In this document: positions 14,622-19,970 of the stretch, piece by piece
Layout: each line of letters opens with the position of its first letter
Numbering within the stretch: the stretch's first letter is position 1
Source: Cyanobacteriota bacterium
GTDB taxonomy: Bacteria; Cyanobacteriota; Cyanobacteriia; SKYG9
Assembly: GCA_025054735.1 (NCBI GenBank)
Contig: JANWZG010000011.1
Location: 1-19,970, forward strand
Direction of reading: 5' to 3'
Length of the DNA stretch: 19,970 nt
Notes under the pieces: generated by a model
The model's input: only the letters and a program-made list of their open reading frames with translations
Databases searched by the model: none
Told to the model about the DNA's origin: nothing
Translations under genes and position numbers: made by a program

Positions 14622-14921
14622 ATGGGTCGGCATGGTCTGTCCTGTAACTAGTAGCTGCAAGATAGATCAATCAAATCACCTTGTAATACCAATTCTCCAA
14701 AACCCAAAAGTTCGTAGTGAGGACTTGAGTCCTTACCAAAAGCTATCTGTAGTCATAGCATGGGGAACTAGTAATTTCATGGTTTATAGCTAGTGTTAAG
14801 TTATAGGCAATAAGGTGCTGAGGACACTGGCACGCAGAGGGAAGCTAGCGCCAGTGATCGCTCGCAGGGTATGGCAACCTGATTACTAAGGGACATTAGT
14901 CATTAGCCGGAATCTAGAGAA
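14622..14921. other. Gene-free gap between the gene remnants and the ABC ATPase gene
   Basis: No coding frame here looks real. Transcription from both sides would converge in this gap. It holds an imperfect short hairpin (14717-14736) and a long-loop inverted repeat CACTGGC/GCCAGTG (14825-14831 with 14850-14856). Neither is followed by a T-run, so I do not call a terminator. Confidence 0.5.
14717..14736. repeat. Small hairpin resembling a cyanobacterial intergenic palindromic repeat
   Basis: GTGAGGAC and GTCCTTAC pair around a TTGA loop with one G-T mismatch. From memory, GTAGTGAGGACTT...AGTCC-type palindromes are scattered in intergenic regions of many cyanobacteria; the upstream TAATACCAATT (from about 14683) is likewise common in such spacers. 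Confidence 0.45.
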
Positions 14922-16439
14922 TTAGTATTGGCCGATCGCCTTGCCTGCCATCCATAGACCAACTTGCTCTGGGGTAGCTTGGTCTGCTGGGATTACCGCT
15001 AGAAACTGCCCACGATAGATGACAGCGATGCGATCGCTAATGGACAACACATCCTCTAGTTCCGTAGAAATGTACAGGATTGCCGCTCCCCGATCGCGCT
15101 GATGCAACAGTTGTTGATGTACGTAGTCAGTGGCTCCTACATCCAGCCCTCTTGTAGGCTGCATGGCAATAATCAGGGCTGGGTTACGGTCGAGTTCTCG
15201 TGCTAGCACAACTTTTTGCTGATTGCCACCAGAGAGTTGACTAACTTTCAGCTTGCCAGTAGCAGCACGGATGTCGAAGGTTTGGATAGCGTGCTGGGCA
15301 TGGGTATAGATGGAGCGATCGCGTAGTAGCCAACGGCGACAGAACGGCAGTTTCCAAAAGGCTTTCAAAATCAAGTTACGGGCAATGGTAAAGCTCAGCA
15401 CTAGCCCCATGGTCTGTCGATCTTCGGGAATATAGCCAATGGTCGGCAGTTCTCGATGGGCCTGACGTTGCTGAGCTGACAGATGGGTAACGGCATGGCC
15501 ACCCAGCAGAATAGTGCCCTTGGCAACTGGGCGCAGACCTACGATCGCGTCGGCTAGTTCCCGCTGCCCATTACCATCAACCCCAGCCACACCTAAAATC
15601 TCTCCTGCCCGTACCTCCAAGGATAAATCGCGAACTGCTAACAACTGGCGATCGTCCAACACACTGATCCCATGGACAGCTAACACTACATCACGAGGGG
15701 TCGCTACTGTTTTGGTAACCTGTCGGGCAACGTCTCGTCCCACCATCAACTGAGCCAACGCCGAAGGACTTGTGTCTAAGGGAGTGGTTGTGGCCACAAC
15801 TTTTCCCCGTTGCAACACTGTGATGCGATTGCACAGCGCCATCACTTCATCCAGTTTGTGACTGATGAAGACGATCGTATGATCCTGGGAGGCTAAATGT
15901 CGCAACACGTCAAACAAAGATGCAACCTCAAGGGGTGTCAGCACTGCCGTTGGTTCATCTAAAATCAGCACCCTCACTTGGCGATAGAGTGCCTTGAGAA
16001 TTTCAACTCGTTGCTGCACACCCACTGGTAGTGTTTCTACGAGAGCATGGGGATCAACCTCTAAACCATAGGCTTGGGACAACTGAGTAATCTCAGCAGC
16101 CTTTTGGCGCAAGTCCAGTCGCCAGCTAGAGGTAGTCCCCAAGATGATGTTTTCAACGACAGTTAATTGGGGCACTAGCATAAAGTGCTGGTAGATCATG
16201 CCAATCCCATGCTGGAGGGCAATTTTAGGGGACGTAATCCGTACAGGACGATCGTCGAGGTAAATTTGCCCGTAATCTGGACGGTATAACCCGCAGAGAA
16301 TTTTCATTAGCGTAGACTTGCCTGCGCCATTTTCTCCTAACAAGGCATGGATTGAGCCAGAGGCAATCTCTAGACTGATATGGTCATTGGCAACAAAGCT
16401 GCCAAACCGCTTAGTAATCGAGTCAAGCCGCAGGTGCAT
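14922..16439 (-). CDS. ABC importer ATPase, two-domain sugar/nucleoside type (BmpA-associated, YufO/NupO-like)
   Basis: At 505 residues this has two fused ABC nucleotide-binding domains, as in RbsA/MglA and the purine-nucleoside importer ATPases. Domain 1 is complete: Walker A GENGAGKST (35-43), Q-loop Q84, signature region LPVGVQQR (137-144), Walker B VLILDEP (157-163) and H-loop H194. Domain 2 is the degenerate half usual for this family: the Walker A position reads GVDGNGQREL (286-295) without Lys, while the signature LSGGNQQK (402-409) is intact and the Walker B position reads LIIAMQPTRGLD. The VGVQQR signature and AMQPTRGLDVGA text favour the BmpA-linked nucleoside/lipoprotein subfamily. 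The partner permeases and binding lipoprotein are not in the window. It lies 43 bases downstream of the hydrolase gene on the same strand and could share its transcript. Confidence 0.88.
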   Translation of the reverse strand: MHLRLDSITKRFGSFVANDHISLEIASGSIHALLGENGAGKSTLMKILCGLYRPDYGQIYLDDRPVRITSPKIALQHGIGMIYQHFMLVPQLTVVENIILGTTSSWRLDLRQKAAEITQLSQAYGLEVDPHALVETLPVGVQQRVEILKALYRQVRVLILDEPTAVLTPLEVASLFDVLRHLASQDHTIVFISHKLDEVMALCNRITVLQRGKVVATTTPLDTSPSALAQLMVGRDVARQVTKTVATPRDVVLAVHGISVLDDRQLLAVRDLSLEVRAGEILGVAGVDGNGQRELADAIVGLRPVAKGTILLGGHAVTHLSAQQRQAHRELPTIGYIPEDRQTMGLVLSFTIARNLILKAFWKLPFCRRWLLRDRSIYTHAQHAIQTFDIRAATGKLKVSQLSGGNQQKVVLARELDRNPALIIAMQPTRGLDVGATDYVHQQLLHQRDRGAAILYISTELEDVLSISDRIAVIYRGQFLAVIPADQATPEQVGLWMAGKAIGQY

Positions 16440-16482
16440 AGGTAATAAGAGATCGTACTAGTGGAGTGTTCTGACTGTGGTG

Positions 16483-18390
16483 CTATTCATCCCGAATTGT
16501 GCCTGTTCTAGACTCACTTCCTAGATGGGTCGGCAGCAACACATCTTGTCCTAGAATGTCAGTCTGATAACGCTTAGGCGAGAGCCATACTTGAATTTGT
16601 TTCTGGCTACAGCAGTCGGCAAATCGCCCTAGGGCTTGTAATCGCTGCTCTACAGTTGCCAACGAAACCTCTGGATTTAAGCTCTGCAAAAAGCCCTTGA
16701 ACCCTAAAAACGCAATGCCGTAGATAGCCCTTGAGCTAAATTCACCGTTGAAATAGCCGCCGTGGACATCTCGATAGAGGAAGAGACGGCGCAGCCAAGG
16801 GGTTTTCGTCACCCAAGACTCAAAGCCAATGAAGTAGGCGATCGTCAGTTGGACGTAATCCCATATGCTCAGAGCTAGTTTTTCCTTAGCAAAGCTGACA
16901 ACACTCATCTCTGTGCCCTCGCAACCCTTGTAGTTTGTGTAATCAATATAATCAGTGCAGTCAAAATAGGTAAATAAACTAGCCAAGGGTGTGGCGTTGG
17001 TTTCTTGGTCAGCCATTGCTCGCCTAGCTTTGTTCAAATCGTCAATCTTTTGTCCCCAACGAGTGACAAACAGATACTTAAAAACTGTTGCGCCATCGAG
17101 GTCAAAGCTGCCGTCTAAGCGTTGGTTCACAATTCCATACTTTGTTGGTCGGCGATCCAGAAACCTAGTCTTGCTGGTTTGGATATTCTCAAAATAGTCC
17201 GCAGGACGATTTTTAATGGCTACATTACCTAGGCGATAACCACTGTCGCGTGTGCGGGAGGGAAAGCTGAAATAGTTAGCTGCTGTAGAGGCTAGCCGCA
17301 ACACAATATCCCCATCATTACTAAACAGATAGGCTTCTTGGAAACGCCGTAGTGAGGACTGAAGAAAATTAGCTCGTCCTGCCAAAATCGTTTCTAGCGA
17401 AATATCAGGTGAGGCCAAAATTAACCTGCCCAGGGTAAACACGTTACCAATGTCTGGAGATGGATGCTTCTCAGAGGCGTTTAGTGCTAAGTTCCCGATG
17501 GAGCGATCGTCAAATACATCCGACAAAATTCGCACTGTGTTGGTCACCACAAAGCCACCCATGCTATGACCAATGAATGACAGCCGAATGCGGTGGCGGT
17601 TATCATCAAAAAATGATGTCACCTGCTCACGACCATGCTCCCCCTTGGCACTGGTCATGTTGTCAAACACGGCTTTATCTAAACTGCGAATTAGCTCCAC
17701 CAAGTCGGGTACACCGTAGTTACTAGCACGATAGGCATCCCGGAAGTAGGCAGACATCCGCAGCAACAAAATAGTTAAAATCGGCAAGGTCATGACGGCT
17801 GCTAACCCAAGTAGGGCTAGGGCCAAGATTAAAGCGGTTTGACTGTAGACCGATCGCATGGCCGACAGCACTGTCATAGCAACGATGCTAGCTACACCCA
17901 GCAGAAAACAAATCCAACCTAGGTCAAGAATTTTATCCAGCACAATCGGTAGAGATTCAATCGACCAGCGACGCTTCTGCGCAAAGGAACCTGATTCATC
18001 GCCTTTGAACTGCTCAGAGGGCCAACGATACCCTAACAATACAGCCCCTTTCAATTGCTTGAGACTAGGTTCTGTATTAATGTGCTTATAGATGTTGTGA
18101 TACCAACCCTCTGCGCCAAACTCACCCGTGGCCTTAGTGTTGTAGCCATGGACAACAACAACCACCTCTGCAAACTGCTCATCACTGTTATGAGACTTCA
18201 AGTGGTTTGCCAAATGACAGGCAATTTCTTTCACGGCCTCATCTGGATTCGCGATCGGCTCAGCAAATTCCCCCTTGGGTGGCTCACTCAGGTCTTCGAC
18301 GTTTACTGGAGCCGTACTCATGACAAAATAGGCAGGGACACTATCCTGGGGCTTGCTGAGTCGGCGAATATCTAAAAGGTGTGTAATCAT
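16483..18390 (-). CDS. Membrane-inserted alpha/beta hydrolase of unknown substrate
   Basis: This 635-residue protein has an alpha/beta hydrolase core. VVVVHGYNTK (77-86) supplies the oxyanion-hole loop, and FIGHSMGGFVV (272-282) is the nucleophile elbow with Ser276. An acid is likely in YLFSNDGDIV (D359 or D361), and H543 in YRDVHGGYFNGEF is a candidate for the catalytic His. Between the oxyanion loop and the nucleophile sit two hydrophobic segments (about 158-178 and 184-210), followed by an Arg-rich turn, so the lid region appears membrane-anchored. The text resembles DUF900-like esterase/lipase superfamily proteins, but this one is much longer than a minimal hydrolase (about 250-300 residues), with a poorly known C-terminal third. 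No signal peptide is present. Substrate and cellular role are unknown. The start ATG has no strong ribosome binding site. Confidence 0.75.
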   Translation of the reverse strand: MITHLLDIRRLSKPQDSVPAYFVMSTAPVNVEDLSEPPKGEFAEPIANPDEAVKEIACHLANHLKSHNSDEQFAEVVVVVHGYNTKATGEFGAEGWYHNIYKHINTEPSLKQLKGAVLLGYRWPSEQFKGDESGSFAQKRRWSIESLPIVLDKILDLGWICFLLGVASIVAMTVLSAMRSVYSQTALILALALLGLAAVMTLPILTILLLRMSAYFRDAYRASNYGVPDLVELIRSLDKAVFDNMTSAKGEHGREQVTSFFDDNRHRIRLSFIGHSMGGFVVTNTVRILSDVFDDRSIGNLALNASEKHPSPDIGNVFTLGRLILASPDISLETILAGRANFLQSSLRRFQEAYLFSNDGDIVLRLASTAANYFSFPSRTRDSGYRLGNVAIKNRPADYFENIQTSKTRFLDRRPTKYGIVNQRLDGSFDLDGATVFKYLFVTRWGQKIDDLNKARRAMADQETNATPLASLFTYFDCTDYIDYTNYKGCEGTEMSVVSFAKEKLALSIWDYVQLTIAYFIGFESWVTKTPWLRRLFLYRDVHGGYFNGEFSSRAIYGIAFLGFKGFLQSLNPEVSLATVEQRLQALGRFADCCSQKQIQVWLSPKRYQTDILGQDVLLPTHLGSESRTGTIRDE

Positions 18391-18758
18391 GATGACAGAT
18401 TTGTATAGCGTAGATGCTTGTCTATAGGAGGGTTGTCAGTAGATCCCTTAGAACTGAACCCTTACAAAGAGAGAACTGAGTCTTCATTAAGGGAATAGCG
18501 GCTTAAAGAACAACACAATAAACACAAAAGCTTAGCACTCAGCAGATGGCACTGCCAATTGTGGCATCAGTATCCTGCTTATATGCCTGCACAAGTTTCA
18601 AGATTGGGGGAATGACGAAACTGTTCCAGAACTACCCCTGGCGATGTCGCTATGTCAATGTTGTCACCATCAGTAGCTATGTAAAACAGTGATGTCAGGT
18701 AAAGCAGTGATGCCAGCCAGTGATTCCAGGGTTTACAGACCACGGGCACCATTGCTGC
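18391..18758. other. Gene-free gap between the hydrolase and ArsR-type genes
   Basis: No coding frame here is convincing. The gap should contain the promoter of the minus-strand hydrolase and the end of the ArsR-type transcript. The only structure I see is the short tandem repeat at 18681-18729. Confidence 0.5.
18681..18729. repeat. 18-bp imperfect tandem repeat plus partial third copy
   Basis: GTAAAACAGTGATGTCAG (18681-18698) is followed directly by GTAAAGCAGTGATGCCAG (18699-18716), matching at 16 of 18 positions. A partial third copy, CAGTGATTCCAG, is at 18718-18729. It lies just beyond the stop of the ArsR-type gene. Confidence 0.7.
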
Positions 18759-19148
18759 TTACAAGGTTACGTTGACCTGAGACGGTTGGGGGTCGGTCTC
18801 TGGGGGTTTATTTTGGTGCCATTGATCTAGTTGCCTCAGTAGTTGAGACTGCTCTTCTAAGCGAGTAGAAAGTCGATTGCTAACCAACTCACACAACTCG
18901 AAGATAAACGGTTCTGCAATTTCGTAGTACACACTCACGCCTCTAGGTGTGCGAGAAACAATGCCCGCCTGTGCCAATATTTTTAAGTGCTTAGACACAT
19001 TAGCCTGCCCTAACCCAGTGTCTTCGATGATTTCGGTTACATTTTTTGCGCCCGATCGTAGAGAACATAGCACTTGTAGCCGACTCAGTTCAGACAGTAC
19101 TTTGAAATAGTCAGCAATGGGAGCAAGAGCAGAGGGAGGTAAGGTCAT
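18759..19148 (-). CDS. ArsR/SmtB-family HTH transcriptional regulator
   Basis: This 129-residue protein is a winged-helix repressor of the ArsR type. Residues ~10-30 (ADYFKVLSELSRLQVLCSL) are the N-terminal helices, TEIIEDTGLGQANVSKHLKI (38-57) is the helix-turn-helix with recognition helix, and TPRGVSVYYEI (67-77) is the wing. The classical arsenic/cadmium site ELCVCD is absent. Two cysteines remain (C28 and C86 in FELCELV), so a metal or thiol-redox signal is possible but unproven. The C-terminal ~20 residues are polar and probably disordered. Family members commonly repress their own gene, but I see no clear dyad operator upstream. The neighbouring genes give no clue to the regulated pathway. 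Confidence 0.88.
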   Translation of the reverse strand: MTLPPSALAPIADYFKVLSELSRLQVLCSLRSGAKNVTEIIEDTGLGQANVSKHLKILAQAGIVSRTPRGVSVYYEIAEPFIFELCELVSNRLSTRLEEQSQLLRQLDQWHQNKPPETDPQPSQVNVTL

Positions 19149-19663
19149 AACGTGGAAGAAATGATTGAATGATGCCTCAGCAGATAATCAGATAGAGAGA
19201 GTCAAATCACCCTAGGCGTTGTTCTTTATTCGTTCTAAAGAAAAACCATGACTCTGATCAAGAGTGTTAAGTCTAACGGTTACATCAATTAACAGCACAG
19301 CACTGAGTTGAACAAAGGCATTGCAACAAGAATAACTCGCTACAACCTAGCTGAACATGTCATTAAAGTCGAGAGAAATTGTGTAACCGTATACACTATC
19401 TCGTCAGACATCACCATCCTATTGGAACAATCCTAGCAAACACCGTCCATTAACCCGATATGACTCTGTATGAACGGATGACTGTGCCTCTAACAGGCAT
19501 AGGTATGAACAAAATCCCCAGGTGCTGTCTATTACACTAGACTAATTTTTCTGGCCCAAGCTACAGATCCCCAGAGAGAGGCAACTCTTTTAGCACTTTA
19601 GGTTGCTACGGATAACCCACACTGGAACCTGTGAATCAGTTAATAGCACAATTGCTGCTAGGC
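19149..19663. other. Long gene-free gap between the NurA-domain and ArsR-type genes
   Basis: These 515 bases carry no convincing gene on either strand. The region upstream of the ArsR-type ATG should hold its promoter; I found no -35/-10 pair with acceptable spacing. A short inverted repeat GTGTA/TACAC (19381-19385 with 19392-19396) is the only dyad noted. Confidence 0.45.
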
Positions 19664-19970
19664 TTAGGCAATGCTACCGCGCTTGCGGGCTTCTTTGTAA
19701 GACGTACCAACATTTTGCAGGCCTGCTCGGATCATTTGCTGCTCTAGCAAGGCAAAAAATCGTGCCCGATCGCCTCCCCGCACCACGGCTTGATTATGAG
19801 CTTCTGCTAGGGCTACTGGATAGCCATACCCCTTTTGCACCTGCGCTAACATCAGACTTAAGGCAGTTTGCAACAGTGCCTCATCGTCAGCAACCCATGT
19901 AGGCACTTCGACACGGGCGATTTCTGACCCTACGTTGACGTAACAAAACGTAATAGCATGATGCCCATAG
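19664..19970 (-). CDS. NurA-domain protein, C-terminal part (runs off the right edge)
   Basis: The minus-strand frame is open from the window edge to the stop at 19664-19666, giving about 101 residues of the C-terminus. A GTG at 19906 is internal, since the frame continues upstream as HAITFCYVNVGSEIARVEVP. The text YVNVGSEIARVEVPTWVA, then GYGYPVALAEAHNQAVVRGG matches the C-terminal end of NurA-domain proteins (DNA double-strand-break repair nuclease fold), as found in cyanobacteria. The catalytic acidic residues lie in the missing N-terminal part. Identification rests on recalled family motifs. Confidence 0.7.
   Translation of the reverse strand, partial: YGHHAITFCYVNVGSEIARVEVPTWVADDEALLQTALSLMLAQVQKGYGYPVALAEAHNQAVVRGGDRARFFALLEQQMIRAGLQNVGTSYKEARKRGSIA

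Noticed and set aside
14825..14856. Rho-independent terminator formed by CACTGGC/GCCAGTG
   Set aside because: The loop is 18 bases and there is no T-run on either strand after the stem.
18055..18375. Plus-strand frame of 106 codons opposite the hydrolase
   Set aside because: It is antisense to the conserved HGYN region of the hydrolase and shows no domain.
19381..19396. NtcA-type nitrogen-control box (GTA...TAC)
   Set aside because: The spacing is GTA-N6-TAC, not the required N8, and no -10 element sits at the proper distance.
19603..19902. Plus-strand frame of 99 codons at the right edge
   Set aside because: The minus strand encodes NurA-like motifs over the same bases and its frame runs on to the window edge.

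Overview
The window looks like a chromosomal piece of a cyanobacterium. The HIP1 octamer GCGATCGC recurs across it (for example at 1167-1174 and near 4075, 6188, 7841, 10799, 15031 and 15316), codon use is moderate in GC, and several gene types are common in cyanobacterial surface-polysaccharide loci. No rRNA, tRNA or CRISPR array was seen.

Positions 1-11492 are a plus-strand block for making and decorating a surface glycan or glycolipid. In order it holds the 3' end of an NAD-dependent sugar epimerase/dehydratase; an overlapping pair of thiamine-diphosphate E1 alpha and beta subunits with no E2/E3 partner; a broken four-helix-bundle (S23-type) gene between inverted repeats; a second SDR epimerase/dehydratase; a TPR-linked TIGR04372-type glycosyltransferase; a zinc-site sugar C-methyltransferase; an unclassified SAM methyltransferase; a PhyH-type Fe(II)/2-oxoglutarate oxygenase; an FkbM-type methyltransferase; and a TylF-type O-methyltransferase. 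The SDRs, the E1 pair and the C-methyltransferase could together build a branched, C-methylated nucleotide sugar. The later genes would oxidise and methylate the glycan. This is inference from family membership.

Positions 11493-14621 are a decayed, visibly AT-richer stretch. A half-deleted IS4/Tn5-like transposase remnant (catalytic Asp changed to Asn) is followed by an intact minus-strand membrane acyltransferase with a C-terminal six-cysteine, SUEL-lectin-like domain. After that come a broken SAM methyltransferase and a 102-bp second copy of the tail of the TylF-type gene.

From 14922 onward all genes are on the minus strand and unrelated to the glycan locus: a two-domain nucleoside/sugar ABC ATPase (BmpA-associated type), a large membrane alpha/beta hydrolase, an ArsR-type repressor, and the 3' end of a NurA-domain gene running off the right edge. 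Long gene-free gaps lie at 14622-14921, 18391-18758 and 19149-19663.
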